DNA of 64,000 bases from Pseudomonas palmensis (GCF_017848315.1 NZ_JAFKEC010000012.1:46875-110874); one strand, 5' to 3'. Shown: positions 16,466 through 25,275, counted from the stretch's first letter. The notes: generated from the letters alone by a model not told the origin. Made by a program: numbers and translations.

Positions 16466-17137
16466 TCACGGCAGGGGCAGTGTGTGGTCGCCATGCCCCG
16501 GGACATGGAACACCACCTGGTCCGCGCGGATCGCGCGCAGCTGCCAGCTGTTCAAGCTGTCGCCAGGCTGTAGCAAGTGCGCGGTCGTCAGCGAATGAGC
16601 ACCTGCGGGCAGGGCTGTCACGAACCTGATGTCACCTCGGGTCTCGGTACCCAGCAGGGTGAAGGGCGGGTCCAGAGGCTTGGGCTTAGCTTTTTCACTG
16701 ATGGAGGCCTTTGGCTGCGTGCTGGCGGTCGCAGGCACAGAAGGGCGGGCCGACAGTTTCTCGAGCGTGGCCTCTGCCGTGGCTAGTCGTTGCTCCAGTG
16801 TGCTCAGATCGTTGCTGCTAGGCCCTGGCGGTGCTGCCTGGAGCGTCTTGAGCGAGGCGGTCAGCTCATCCTGCTGCTGGCCGAGGGCTGCCTGCGCCGC
16901 AGTGTGTCGATCTTGTGCGTCGGCCAACGCCACGACTTGCGGCTGCAGCGTTGTGAGCCGTTCGGCCAACGCATCGATATCGCGGCGCAGGGCGGGCTCT
17001 GGGTCGGCCGGGGCGTTGCGGGCCGCAGCCTGAAGCTCGGCCAGTTGCTGATGATGGTTGTACGTTTCGGCGGCGAGCACGGCGGCGCCCAGGCAGAGGG
17101 CACCGACCACCAGGGCCTGAAAATGAAGGACCTTCAT
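16466..17137 (-). CDS. ICE-associated coiled-coil membrane protein
   Basis: This 223-residue protein has one N-terminal membrane segment (about 5-24, FQALVVGALCLGAAVLAA). A long coiled coil follows (about 27-130, rich in heptad leucines, LAELQAAARN to LEQRLATAEATLEKLSA). A C-terminal beta-rich domain contains PFTLLGTETRGDIRFVTALP and PGDSLNSWQLRAIRADQVVFHVPGHGDHTLPLP, similar to PilP/TraB-like lipid-anchored assembly proteins. The start overlaps the pilL stop by four bases. I do not assign a named family; by position it is the gene usually found between pilL and TIGR03759. Confidence 0.65.
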   Translation of the reverse strand: MKVLHFQALVVGALCLGAAVLAAETYNHHQQLAELQAAARNAPADPEPALRRDIDALAERLTTLQPQVVALADAQDRHTAAQAALGQQQDELTASLKTLQAAPPGPSSNDLSTLEQRLATAEATLEKLSARPSVPATASTQPKASISEKAKPKPLDPPFTLLGTETRGDIRFVTALPAGAHSLTTAHLLQPGDSLNSWQLRAIRADQVVFHVPGHGDHTLPLP

Positions 17138-17649
17138 GGCGTGAGCTCCAGGGTCGAGAAGGGTGGAGCGGGCGGCGGCACGCGCAGGGCATAGCATATG
17201 GTCCGATCAACTGGATCGATGTCGAGTCGCCAGGCCGGGCCGCCGATGATGGTCAGGGCGTCCAGCAGCGAGACCGGTCCGAGCTGGTGCTGCACCGCGG
17301 GCAGAGGGCGACGGAACAAGCGATCCACCCCAGGGCTATCGGCGCATAGCGCGTAGCCCGAGCGTTGCAGCACGTGACGCAGGGCTTCACCGACGGTGGC
17401 GTGCAAGGATGGCGCGATCTGAACGTTGACCAGTTGATACAGCGGTTGGCGCTGCTCCAGCGTCGGTCGCGTCGTGACGAGGGTGTAGCGGTCCTGGCGA
17501 ACCCAGGCCGGAAGCTGGGTTTTCGGCTCTGGCGATTCTCTCGGCAACGCGGGTGGTGCTGGGGGGGCCGGTGCCGAAGGCGGTGGAGGCGTGCTGCAGC
17601 CCGCCAGGGCGATCATCAGTCCGAGGGTGGCGAGTGTGGGTGTGTGCAT
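17134..17649 (-). CDS. PilL-related lipoprotein (TIGR03748)
   Basis: This 171-residue protein has a lipoprotein signal (lipobox LAGC at about 15-18) and then a proline-rich linker. Its domain includes RYTLVTTRPTLEQRQPLYQLVNVQIAP and VGEALRHVLQRSGYALC, matching the PilL N-terminal family of PFGI-1-type ICEs. PilL begins the type IV pilus or transfer block of these elements. It is the first gene of an overlapping operon running through traD. The rest of a pilus locus is not present. Confidence 0.82.
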   Translation of the reverse strand: MHTPTLATLGLMIALAGCSTPPPPSAPAPPAPPALPRESPEPKTQLPAWVRQDRYTLVTTRPTLEQRQPLYQLVNVQIAPSLHATVGEALRHVLQRSGYALCADSPGVDRLFRRPLPAVQHQLGPVSLLDALTIIGGPAWRLDIDPVDRTICYALRVPPPAPPFSTLELTP

Positions 17650-17751
17650 GACCGTGTCTCGACAAATGTTGCCGATACGATGGCGAAGGTGTGAGTCGAG
17701 GCCCCACTGGAAAACCGAATCTGGCCAGCCAGCTTTTCAGTCGGCCACCAC

Positions 17752-17776
17752 GAAAAAAGGCGCCCGGGAGGGCGCC
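17752..17776 (-). terminator. Intrinsic terminator after the 17781-18497 gene
   Basis: The stem GGCGCCC (17759-17765) with GGGCGCC (17770-17776) and a GGGA loop is followed on the minus strand by TTTTTTC. It separates the regulatory/replication genes from the pilL-traD operon. Confidence 0.85.
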
Positions 17777-17780
17777 TTGA

Positions 17781-18497
17781 TCAGTCTTCGGTGTAGAGCG
17801 GTAGCTCAGCCAGTGGTGCGGCGTCAGGGTCAAAGATCAGCAGGCGGGTGTCTGCCTGGCCTGCCAGCATCAGCAGCTGGAGCAGCACCGGCGGGACATG
17901 GTTATCGCGCATGTGCGCACAGACTTCGCTGGCGCTCCAGCCGAACCTGCTGGCTTCATGTGCCGCTACCCAGGGTGTCGAGTACAGCTTGCACCCCACG
18001 GCATGGTTGCTGTTGAGCTCGAAGCACTCGAAGAAACCCGCTGGCGAATTGCACCAGGTGCACACCTGCAGGAACTCGAACTCGTCTGCGGGCAGGTGCG
18101 CGCTGCTGATCTCCCAACTGCGGCTGTAGTGTCCGGTGGCAAAGGACAGTTGATCGATCAGGTTGCGCGCAGCTTCCACGTTGCCGAGGTCGCCGATATG
18201 CATCGAGCGTCCGAGCTGATTGCCCAGGATCTGGTAGAGCACCGTGTTCACCAGGCCGTCGGCCGGGCAGCGCATGCGAACAAACTCGGGTACGCACTCG
18301 CCGTCGGTGACCACCGCGACGTCGTCATCAAACAGACACGGCTGCAGGCTGATGGCCTCATCGGGCAGCTCGTTCTGAGCCGGGTGCAGCGCGCGGTAGC
18401 ACGGCGGGCAATCGTCAGCATAGCTGATCTGCAGGACACGCTCGTAGCGCAAGTCTTGGAAACCGCGAAGAAACGGATTGGGCAGGGAAGGGTGCAT
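17781..18497 (-). CDS. ICE-encoded protein, possibly DUF5983 family
   Basis: This 238-residue cytoplasmic protein starts MHPSLPNPFLRGFQDLRYERVLQISY. It has two cysteine pairs, CPPC near 31 and CTWC near 141, which could bind a metal. The C-terminal part, TPWVAAHEASRFGWSASEVCAHMRDNHVPPVLLQLLML, resembles DUF5983-type accessory proteins. The function is unknown. It is followed by a strong terminator, and the RadC-like gene lies just upstream on the same strand. Confidence 0.55.
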   Translation of the reverse strand: MHPSLPNPFLRGFQDLRYERVLQISYADDCPPCYRALHPAQNELPDEAISLQPCLFDDDVAVVTDGECVPEFVRMRCPADGLVNTVLYQILGNQLGRSMHIGDLGNVEAARNLIDQLSFATGHYSRSWEISSAHLPADEFEFLQVCTWCNSPAGFFECFELNSNHAVGCKLYSTPWVAAHEASRFGWSASEVCAHMRDNHVPPVLLQLLMLAGQADTRLLIFDPDAAPLAELPLYTED

Positions 18498-18562
18498 GGT
18501 GATTCTCCGAAAGCGCCGAGGCCACCCCGAACGGGCGGTGACCTCATGGGCAAAGTGGGCTG

Positions 18563-19057
18563 TCACATCCAGCCGTACTCGGCCAACGAAAGCGGAGTGC
18601 CTTCGCCGACGATGATATGGTCCAGGACGCATACCTCGACCAAGGCCAAAGCCTCGGTCAGGCGGGTGGTGAGTACCCGATCAGCGCCGCTCGGTTCCGA
18701 GCAGCCGGAGGGGTGGTTGTGGCTGAAGATCACGGCGGCGGCATTGTGTTCGAGTGCCTTGATGACCACTTGGCGTGGATACACGGAGGCACCGTCAATG
18801 CTGCCGGTGAAGAGGATGTCGAAGCTCAACACACGGTGGCGCGAGTCGAGGCAGAGCAAGGCAAACACCTCGTGGTGGTAAGGGGCGAGTTGCAGTTTCA
18901 AGTAGGCTGCGGCATCGGCGGGGGTTATCAGCACCTCCCCGCGCTGGAAGTGACGTTGGTCCAGCAGCTGCAGGGCCTCGGTGATCAGCGCATCCTCACG
19001 GGCGCGTTGGGCCAGTACCGAATCGAGCGGGTCAACCAGGTTCAAGGCGGTGTTCAT
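18563..19057 (-). CDS. RadC-family JAB domain protein
   Basis: This 164-residue protein has the RadC/MPN fold and a JAMM-type metal site: EVFALLCLDSRHRVL, then VIFSHNHPSG with the HxH pair, followed by an acidic residue in GADRVLTTRL. RadC-like proteins are very common on mobile elements; a role in recombination or anti-restriction is suspected but not established. The start at 19057 has AGGAA upstream; the ATG two codons earlier is less well placed. It sits in the accessory segment between STY4534 and the pilL operon. Confidence 0.88.
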   Translation of the reverse strand: MNTALNLVDPLDSVLAQRAREDALITEALQLLDQRHFQRGEVLITPADAAAYLKLQLAPYHHEVFALLCLDSRHRVLSFDILFTGSIDGASVYPRQVVIKALEHNAAAVIFSHNHPSGCSEPSGADRVLTTRLTEALALVEVCVLDHIIVGEGTPLSLAEYGWM

Positions 19058-19123
19058 GGGCAATTCCTCGTGGCAGATGGAGCGCCCCCTGGGGGAGTGC
19101 CCCAGGCTGGTTTAAGTGCGTGA

Positions 19124-19381
19124 TCAAAGGCGCGTGAAGCGATGTCGAGTGCCGTGCAGCGGGCTTAGGCAGCCCTCGCACGGTTGCATGGAGAAGGCCT
19201 CGATACCGGCGCTAGTCTGCGGGTCGAAGTCGGCACTCAGCGGTAGCAGGGCTTGCAGTTGGGCGCGCATGTGAGCGATGCGGTGTTCGACTTCAGCCTC
19301 GCTGTAGTACAGCGACAGCCCGCTGAAGTCGTCGTAGGCGACTGCCTGCAGGCAGTCTTCGCAGAGCCAGAAGCTTTCCAT
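19124..19381 (-). CDS. Small cysteine-motif ICE protein
   Basis: This 85-residue protein has CEDC at 7-10 and CEGC at 68-71, probably a zinc site, with an acidic centre (SLYYSEAEVEHRIAHMRAQL). The start at 19381 has GGAGG upstream; longer in-frame starts lie in unrelated sequence. The family is not named with confidence. Small proteins of this kind recur beside RadC in PFGI-1-type ICEs. Confidence 0.6.
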   Translation of the reverse strand: MESFWLCEDCLQAVAYDDFSGLSLYYSEAEVEHRIAHMRAQLQALLPLSADFDPQTSAGIEAFSMQPCEGCLSPLHGTRHRFTRL

Positions 19382-19448
19382 GGCGACCTCCGACATAAAG
19401 GAACAACAGGCGCTCATGAGAGCGCCTGCTGCGGGCGGCCAACCTGCC

Positions 19449-19982
19449 TCAAGCAGACTGACGTGCGGCGGTCGATTTACGTGCAGCGGGTGGGATTGGC
19501 TGGCCTTGGTCAGCGCCACCGTCCGCTTGTTCAGACTCTGCTGATTCAGCAGCCTCAGGCGCTGCAGCAGTGTCGGTCCGAGCCGGCGCACGGTAGCTGA
19601 ACTGACCGTCGACCTTGATCCACTCGATGAAGATCAGTCGGCCTTTGAGGCTGGCGCCGGGTTGCCCCTTGCGTTCGCCTTTCTCGTACATGAACGGATC
19701 GACCCAGAGGTCACCGATGCGAAATGCGATAAGGACCTTGCGTTCCGCGCGGACGTCTTCCAGGTGTTCACGGATCAGCCGGTCGGCTTCACCGCTGGCG
19801 ACCTTGCAGTCGAAGCGGGTGTACTCGACGTCGTCCGAGGCACCGTGCAAGGCAGCGATGTCACAGGCCATGAACGCTTGGCCGCGGCGAGCCGGGACTT
19901 CGCGAACACGGTTGAGGTAACCGATGCCTTGGGTGTGCAGGTTGAAGTAGGTGGTGGGGGCGTTATTGCTTGCAGTAGTCAT
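19449..19982 (-). CDS. STY4534 family (DUF3577) ICE nucleoprotein
   Basis: This 177-residue protein includes TTYFNLHTQGIGYLNRVREV and ARRGQAFMACDIAALHGASDDVEYTRFDCKV, the DUF3577/STY4534 signature. It has an OB-like character reminiscent of single-strand DNA-binding proteins. The last 45 residues are a low-complexity acidic and polar tail. It probably assists ICE replication or DNA protection. The start at 19982 has AGGAG. A promoter-like pair lies about 240 bases upstream. Confidence 0.82.
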   Translation of the reverse strand: MTTASNNAPTTYFNLHTQGIGYLNRVREVPARRGQAFMACDIAALHGASDDVEYTRFDCKVASGEADRLIREHLEDVRAERKVLIAFRIGDLWVDPFMYEKGERKGQPGASLKGRLIFIEWIKVDGQFSYRAPARTDTAAAPEAAESAESEQADGGADQGQPIPPAARKSTAARQSA

Positions 19983-20723
19983 GATGGAGCTCCTGTTCAG
20001 CAGAACGCGGACATCCACCGGCCCTGGCGGCTGGTGAGTTCCGCAAGGGGAGGTGCAAACACATGATCGGTCGAGAAGGCGCTCATCACCGATGGGACGG
20101 TGACCGTGCGAGCTGCCGAGCGCGAGTCGCACTTTGGGGGAGAACCACCCGAAACGGGCGTAGCCTTGAAGGTCCTGGCTACCTGGGTGCTGTCAACGAC
20201 AGCGGTGTGCAGCTCACCTATAGAACGCCCCGAAAGGCCCGTCAACCGTGTTTTTCAGGCGGTCTTGGCGGGCGGAATCGGGTGGCTTTCGGTGGAATCT
20301 CGGCGGCGAAAAAATAGCCCGACGGTCATCAGGCTAGGAGGAGTTGGACCACCCTTGACCCGGCGATGTGGCACCGGAGTCCGTCGCAGAGCTCCACTAC
20401 CGATCCACCTGGATCAACCGACCCTTGTCGTGGCCTGGGTCGGAATAAACTGGCACGCATCCGCGCACAAAAGGTGCCCAGTGTTTCGCCGGCGGGCACC
20501 GGAGCTGAGCATCGTCGCCGAAGCGGATGACCCCTATGGCCTGGTACAAGCCGCACGGGTCATCCACCTGGGAGACTCGGAACGCTGAGAAGTCATCCGC
20601 GGATGCGCTGAAGTGTGGCTCCGAACTCTAGGAGTCTGACCGAGCTACCCGGAGCGAATCGGTCTTGGTCGCCAAGCGGCGAGGGGCCGGATCACTACAC
20701 CAGCGCTGCGGTGTGCCGTCAAG
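19983..20723. other. 740-base non-coding segment between topB and the STY4534 gene
   Basis: No frame here looks like a real protein on either strand, although the region is GC-rich and open by chance. Apart from the promoter-like site at 20217-20245 I identify no element. Its length is unusual for this densely packed ICE arm. Confidence 0.45.
20217..20245 (-). promoter_or_regulatory. Candidate sigma-70 promoter for the STY4534 gene
   Basis: On the minus strand TTGACG (20245-20240) is separated by 17 bases from TATAGG (20222-20217). It would start transcription near 20210 and give a leader of about 230 bases before the STY4534 start. This is an inference from consensus only. Confidence 0.4.
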
Positions 20724-22691
20724 TCATGCGTTTTTCGCCCGCTTGGTTTTTGCCACCGGTTTGGTGCCCTTGCACTCGGGGTAGCGGATGCACGACCAGA
20801 AGGTGCCGGTGCGACCTTTGCGCTGGCGCATGGCGCTGCGGCAAACCGGACATAACGGCCCTTTGCTGGGGGGCGGCCGCAGGGTGAGCGTGGCGTTACT
20901 GCGCACCAGTCGAGTCAGCCACTCTGCCTGTTTGGCGAGAAAGGTCTCGACGCTCAGCTGGCCCGATTCGATGCGGTCCAGCGCCTGCTCCCACAGCGCG
21001 GTCATGACCGGGTCGGCTACTTCTGGCGGCACCGCTTCGATTAAGGTATGCGCGGCGGCTGAGGCGGCCAGGCTGCGTTTCTTCTTGGTCAGGTAACCGT
21101 GGTCGATCAAACCCTGGATGATTGCCGCGCGGGTAGCCTCAGTACCGAGTCCGCAGCTGTCCTTGAGCTTCTGCTTGAGCCGCGGCTCGGCTACCTGGTT
21201 GGCGATGGTTTTCATTGCTTTGACCAAGGTGCCTTCGGTATAGGCCTTGGGTGGTTGTGTGCGCTGTGCGTTGAGCGTGGCGTCGATCAGCGCCACCGTC
21301 GCGGATTCACGCAACGTCGGCAGCTGCTGCGCCTGTTCAGCCGGCTCGTTACCGTCGGCCTCGTTGATCACCGCCTTCCAGCCGCGGACCAGGATCTGCT
21401 TGCCGCGCGCCACCAGGTGATCTGCCTGGCTGTGCAGCAGCGCCTGGGTTTTCAAGTACTGATGCTCGGGCATGAACTGCGCGAGGTAGCGGGCGCGAAT
21501 CAGCGTGTAAACCGCCCGCTCGCGCTCGGAGAGCTGCGCCAAATCCAGCGTGACGGCGGTGGGAATTATGCCGTGGTGCGCGGTGATCTTGCTGCTGTTC
21601 CAGGCACGGGAGCGGCGGCTGGGGTCGACCTCCTTGAGGATTTCCCCCAGCGATGGTGCGGCGGCGGCCAAGGCGTGAAGGACGCGCGGCACCTCATCGA
21701 GCATGCTCTCCGGCAAGTAGCCGCAGTCGCTTCTCGGGTAGGTCGTCACCTTGTGGGTTTCATACAGGGCCTGGGCAGTGGCCAGGGTCTCCTGTGCACC
21801 CAGTCCGAGCTTGGCCGAGCAGATCTCTTGCAACGTGCCCAGGTCGAACGGCAGCGGCGGGCCTTCGCGCACGCGCTCGACCTCGACGCTGTCGATCTGT
21901 GCGCTGCCAGCTTGAGTGAGGCGCCTGAGCGCCTGCTGCGCGGCGGTTTCGTCGATACAGCGTCCAACCGCATCGCTGACCGCGGCGGTGGGCTGCCAGC
22001 GCGCGTGAAAACGGATGCCGTCCTGCTCCAGGTGCGCATCGACGGTCCAGAAAGGTCGCGGCACAAAGCTGGCGATCGCTCGGTCACGCTCGACCACCAG
22101 GCGCAGGGTGGGCGTCTGTACACGGCCCACTGGCAGCAGGCCATCGAAACCAGCGCGGCGGCCGAGTAGGGTGAACAGCCGGCTCAGGTTGATGCCCACC
22201 AGCCAGTCTGCACGGGAGCGGGCCAGCGCACAGTGATAGAGCGGCAAGGTCTCTTCCCCTGGACGCAAGGTGCCCAAGGCCCGGCGTATCGATGCCTCAT
22301 CCAGTGCGGACAGCCACAGGCGCAGAATCGGCCCCTGGTACTGGCAGCGCTCGAGAATTTCCCTGGCAATCATCTCGCCCTCGCGGTCGGCGTCGGTGGC
22401 GATGATCACTTCGCTGCAGGTGCGCAGCAGTTGGCTGATCACCTTGAGCTGGCCAGCGACCTTGGGCTTGGCCACCAATTGCCAGTGGCTGGGAATGATG
22501 GGTAGGTCGTCCAGCGACCAGCGTTTGTAATCCCCATAGGCTTCGGGCGGAGCGGTCTCCAGCAGATGCCCGACGCACCAGGTGACGGTGACGTTCTGAC
22601 CCTTCAGGCAGCCATCACCGCGATTGCTGGCCTGCAGCACCCGGGCGATGTCGCGGGCTTGGGAAGGTTTCTCGCAGATGAACAGGCGCAT
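20724..22691 (-). CDS. topB: DNA topoisomerase III (TopB-like), ICE-encoded
   Basis: This 655-residue type IA topoisomerase has a TOPRIM domain with E7 in MRLFICEKPSQA and DADRE at 100-104. The catalytic tyrosine is Y318 in HKVTTYPRSDCGYL, and the C-terminal zinc ribbon is CPVC with FWSCIRYPEC. It should decatenate or process single strands during ICE transfer or replication. The start at 22691 is chosen because MRLFICEKPSQA is the family N-terminus; an upstream in-frame start at 22784 adds unrelated residues. A cis-encoded topB is standard in this ICE class. Confidence 0.93.
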   Translation of the reverse strand: MRLFICEKPSQARDIARVLQASNRGDGCLKGQNVTVTWCVGHLLETAPPEAYGDYKRWSLDDLPIIPSHWQLVAKPKVAGQLKVISQLLRTCSEVIIATDADREGEMIAREILERCQYQGPILRLWLSALDEASIRRALGTLRPGEETLPLYHCALARSRADWLVGINLSRLFTLLGRRAGFDGLLPVGRVQTPTLRLVVERDRAIASFVPRPFWTVDAHLEQDGIRFHARWQPTAAVSDAVGRCIDETAAQQALRRLTQAGSAQIDSVEVERVREGPPLPFDLGTLQEICSAKLGLGAQETLATAQALYETHKVTTYPRSDCGYLPESMLDEVPRVLHALAAAAPSLGEILKEVDPSRRSRAWNSSKITAHHGIIPTAVTLDLAQLSERERAVYTLIRARYLAQFMPEHQYLKTQALLHSQADHLVARGKQILVRGWKAVINEADGNEPAEQAQQLPTLRESATVALIDATLNAQRTQPPKAYTEGTLVKAMKTIANQVAEPRLKQKLKDSCGLGTEATRAAIIQGLIDHGYLTKKKRSLAASAAAHTLIEAVPPEVADPVMTALWEQALDRIESGQLSVETFLAKQAEWLTRLVRSNATLTLRPPPSKGPLCPVCRSAMRQRKGRTGTFWSCIRYPECKGTKPVAKTKRAKNA

Positions 22692-22787
22692 ACACGTGCC
22701 TCTCGGTGGGTACCGACAGGGTGGGGGTGTGGGTGCGAAGCGCCAGGGTAAATCCGAAGGTGCCCAGCTCATATCGGCGGGCATGCG

Positions 22788-23132
22788 TTACTTGCGTTGC
22801 GCGAGGTGGTTCGCCAGCGTTTGCAGAAACTCCAGGGCGAACTGCTTATCCGCTTCACCCAGCTCCTTGATGATCGACGTGATCTGTTGGCCCTGATCCT
22901 GCGGGCGAGGGCTGATGGCCAGCAGCAACTCATCGGCAGGGCAGCCATACAGGTCGGCCAATTTCAGCAACTTGCTTACGGAAAGCTCAACCTCGCCTCG
23001 TTCGAGGCGCGATACGGCTTCCCCGGAAATCTTCAGGTACTCACCCACCTTCGCCTGAGTGAGGCGGCAGGCACTACGGTAAGCCGCCAACTGGCGACCA
23101 ATGTGATGTGGGCTAGGCTCTTTCACGGGCAA
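22788..23132 (-). CDS. XRE-family transcriptional regulator
   Basis: This roughly 114-residue protein has an HTH_3 domain (about residues 8-65, GRQLAAYRSACRLTQAKVGEYLKISGEAVSRLERGE) and a helical C-terminal tail ending in FLQTLANHLAQRK. The start is uncertain: a TTG at 23132 sits ten bases after GGAG, and a GTG at 23126 is the alternative. It diverges from the small FecR-N-like gene across 140 bases, so it probably controls that promoter and its own, and may regulate the ICE. It lies directly upstream of topB on the same strand. Confidence 0.82.
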   Translation of the reverse strand: MPVKEPSPHHIGRQLAAYRSACRLTQAKVGEYLKISGEAVSRLERGEVELSVSKLLKLADLYGCPADELLLAISPRPQDQGQQITSIIKELGEADKQFALEFLQTLANHLAQRK

Positions 23133-23273
23133 TGGGGGCGCTCTCCAATTCGACTTATATGGTCGAACAGCAACCCAAATATATGAACAACTCAGAAGGT
23201 TGACTAACAACCCTATGGGGCGTATTACCGAAAAAAGCTGGATGACTCGACCGTCACCACGGAGACAACAAAC

Positions 23274-23501
23274 TTGCACGGATCCCACCAGAGTGAGGCA
23301 GATGCATTAGCAATCAAGGCCTATGAGCTGTTCATGGCCACCCATCTGGAGCCGGACAAGGAAGAGGCTCGCGCCCGGTTGATTGCCTGGGTTCAGGAGA
23401 GTCCACTGCACTGGCGGGCATTCCTTGCCCTGGACCAGTACTTGGCGGAAGTGAAGCTAATGCTCGAACATGAGCGGCGCAAGAGCGTCCGGCGAGAGTG
23501 A
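23274..23501 (+). CDS. Small FecR N-terminal-like (DUF4880-type) protein
   Basis: This 75-residue protein is the only plus-strand gene inside the ICE arm. Its sequence, with EARARLIAWVQESPLHWRAFLALDQYL in the middle, resembles the N-terminal DUF4880 domain of FecR/PupR anti-sigma factors (pattern LxxWxxxSpxHxxAfxxld). The membrane and periplasmic parts of FecR are missing. It starts at a TTG with GGAG eight bases upstream. It may bind a sigma factor or simply be a short regulator. The divergent XRE gene is its likely controller. Confidence 0.55.
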   Translation: MHGSHQSEADALAIKAYELFMATHLEPDKEEARARLIAWVQESPLHWRAFLALDQYLAEVKLMLEHERRKSVRRE

Positions 23502-23594
23502 ACCAACGGCAACAGCCAGCATTGCCCGCTGAGCTGCCTGTATGGTTCCAGTGATATCGCGCTGCGGGCGGCGATTCCACTGAGTACCACGCAC

Positions 23595-24023
23595 TTACCC
23601 TGACTTGCGTGGCGCTTTCTTGCCTCCCCCCTTGCGCGAAGTGCTGGCATTGTCGCTGGCTTTCTCACGCATGGTCACCGAGGTCAGGCGGTGCGGCAGA
23701 ATACCGATGCGCCGCGCCTCCACCTTGAACGTCACGCGTGCGTTGTCCTCGCTATCCTCCCATTCCTCCTTGACCGTGCGCCCTTCAACCAGGACGCGCA
23801 TGCCTTTCTGGTAGAGCGTGGCCCAGTGTTCGGCGTCGCGGTTCCAGAGCTCTACGGGCGCCCAATAGCCGCCGCGATCCTCGTAGCCGCCTTCGCGCGG
23901 TACGGGGTTGTCGAAATAGACATTCAGCCGCAGCAGGCGCCGCGGCTCATCTGGATTGGTATTGAACTCCTGATACTCCGGCACGCTGCCGATGTTGCCT
24001 TCACCAACAAACAAAGTACTCAT
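23595..24023 (-). CDS. ssb: Single-stranded DNA-binding protein (ICE type)
   Basis: This 142-residue OB-fold protein contains LLRLNVYFDNPVPREGGYEDRGGYWAPVELWNRDAEHWATLYQKGMRVLVEGR, a pattern close to other conjugative-element SSBs. The C-terminus is a basic tail (RKGGGKKAPRKSG), not the acidic DDDIPF tip of chromosomal SSB, so it may not recruit the same partners. It should coat single-stranded ICE DNA during transfer. It lies five bases downstream of the DUF3158 gene in the replication operon. Confidence 0.9.
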   Translation of the reverse strand: MSTLFVGEGNIGSVPEYQEFNTNPDEPRRLLRLNVYFDNPVPREGGYEDRGGYWAPVELWNRDAEHWATLYQKGMRVLVEGRTVKEEWEDSEDNARVTFKVEARRIGILPHRLTSVTMREKASDNASTSRKGGGKKAPRKSG

Positions 24024-24028
24024 GCGGG

Positions 24029-24523
24029 TTACTCCTCGGTGGGGGAACGGGTTAGGGCGAGCTTGGCGGCCTCAAGCTTGCTGACACCGCCGATAGCCTG
24101 GCGATACAGCGACTGCAGGCTGCTCATCTGCAGGTTCAGCACCACGCGGTTGGTCTCCAGCTGATACAACGCTTGCCGCAGCTCAGGGTGCAGACGTGGC
24201 TGAACCACCGCCTCCTGCCACACCTGCACGCCCATGCGCTGGAAGTCCGGACTGCGCCAGCGCAGGAAATCAGTGCCCGTCGCGCTGTGCTGGACGACCA
24301 GTCGCAGGTCCAGCAACGAGAAGGGTGGCTGGGCCATGATCGCCAGCATCACCGCCATCAACTCGGCGACCTGGGTGCGCAGGCGCAGGATCGTCTCGGC
24401 GAACTGCTGCAGTTCCCCCTTACCCTTAAAAGGCTTTAAAAGGCCTTTTAGGGAGGCACCCTGTGCGAACTCGCGATAGGCATCCGCTGACAAACGCCGG
24501 GCAATGGCTTCGGCCAGGGTCAT
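24029..24523 (-). CDS. DUF3158 family ICE protein
   Basis: This 164-residue, mostly helical protein contains FAQGASLKGLLKPFKGKGELQQFAETILRLR and ELRQALYQLETNRVVLNLQMSSLQSLYRQA. The sequence and its position between TIGR03761 and SSB match DUF3158. No enzymatic motif is visible; it may bind DNA through its basic N-terminal segment. Its start overlaps the upstream stop by four bases. Confidence 0.8.
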   Translation of the reverse strand: MTLAEAIARRLSADAYREFAQGASLKGLLKPFKGKGELQQFAETILRLRTQVAELMAVMLAIMAQPPFSLLDLRLVVQHSATGTDFLRWRSPDFQRMGVQVWQEAVVQPRLHPELRQALYQLETNRVVLNLQMSSLQSLYRQAIGGVSKLEAAKLALTRSPTEE

Positions 24524-25275
24524 GTCTCACCTCCGTCGTTCGCGGTGTCCGCTGTAGGCAGCTCCTCGGCTTCCGGCGGATTCGGGCCTTCGATCTCGGA
24601 GGGCGCGTTGCTGCGGGCAATCGGCGGGGCAAACTGAGAGCGGCGCGTCCCTTCGAGAATGTCCTGCGGCAGGGTGCCGAACTTGTCGATGGCTTCGCGG
24701 GCACGGGCGTTGTTGGCGGCCATGTCGTCGCGGCTCACCCCGGCCAGTCGGTAGCGCTGCGCCAGGCCAAATAGGCTGCGCAGCAGATGCGCCCCGCCAT
24801 CGATCCACGACTCCATGTCGCCCCGGCCGATCAGCGCCGTGTGGTGGGCAAGCAGTACCCGCCGGACCAGGGTGTCGTAGTCGGTGAGCAGGTAGATCGC
24901 GAGAAAGCCCAGCTGGCTGCCGATGAACAGCGGCAGGGTGACGGGGTGGATATTGAGGTTGTCACCGACATCGACTTGCGTTGGCAGGGCTCGTTCTACG
25001 CGGCTCATTTGCTGCGTCAGCGTGGCCATGTCCAACCTGGCCTGCAGCAGCTTTTCCTCCAGTTGCAGCATGAACCAGTCCGCATAGGGATCACCTTGGC
25101 TGCTGGCGTGTTTGAGCAGGTTGGTGACGCTGATGTAACCGGGCATACCCAGGATCGGATGTACCCCGTCGCGACCGCTGCGCCCCTGCCACAGCCGTGC
25201 CGCATGGTGGGTGTGCAGAGTCAGGGTGATGCTGCTGCGCAGGGAGCCCAGGTTGAGTTGGTAGTGATCGACCAT
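24520..25275 (-). CDS. TIGR03761 (PFL_4669) family ICE protein
   Basis: This 251-residue protein starts MVDHYQLNLGSLRSSITLTLHTHHAARLWQGR. It continues with ILGMPGYISVTNLLKHASSQGDPYADWFMLQLEEKL and GGAHLLRSLFGLAQRYRLAGVSRDD, the expected TIGR03761 features. The C-terminal 30 residues are acidic and disordered. Its function in the ICE is unknown, though the family always sits in the replication/maintenance block. It follows the STY4528 gene after about 150 bases. Confidence 0.83.
   Translation of the reverse strand: MVDHYQLNLGSLRSSITLTLHTHHAARLWQGRSGRDGVHPILGMPGYISVTNLLKHASSQGDPYADWFMLQLEEKLLQARLDMATLTQQMSRVERALPTQVDVGDNLNIHPVTLPLFIGSQLGFLAIYLLTDYDTLVRRVLLAHHTALIGRGDMESWIDGGAHLLRSLFGLAQRYRLAGVSRDDMAANNARAREAIDKFGTLPQDILEGTRRSQFAPPIARSNAPSEIEGPNPPEAEELPTADTANDGGET

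Noticed and set aside
21099..22169. A 356-residue open frame antisense to topB
   Set aside because: Type IA topoisomerase motifs on the minus strand are unmistakable; the plus-strand product is an arginine- and glutamine-rich shadow.
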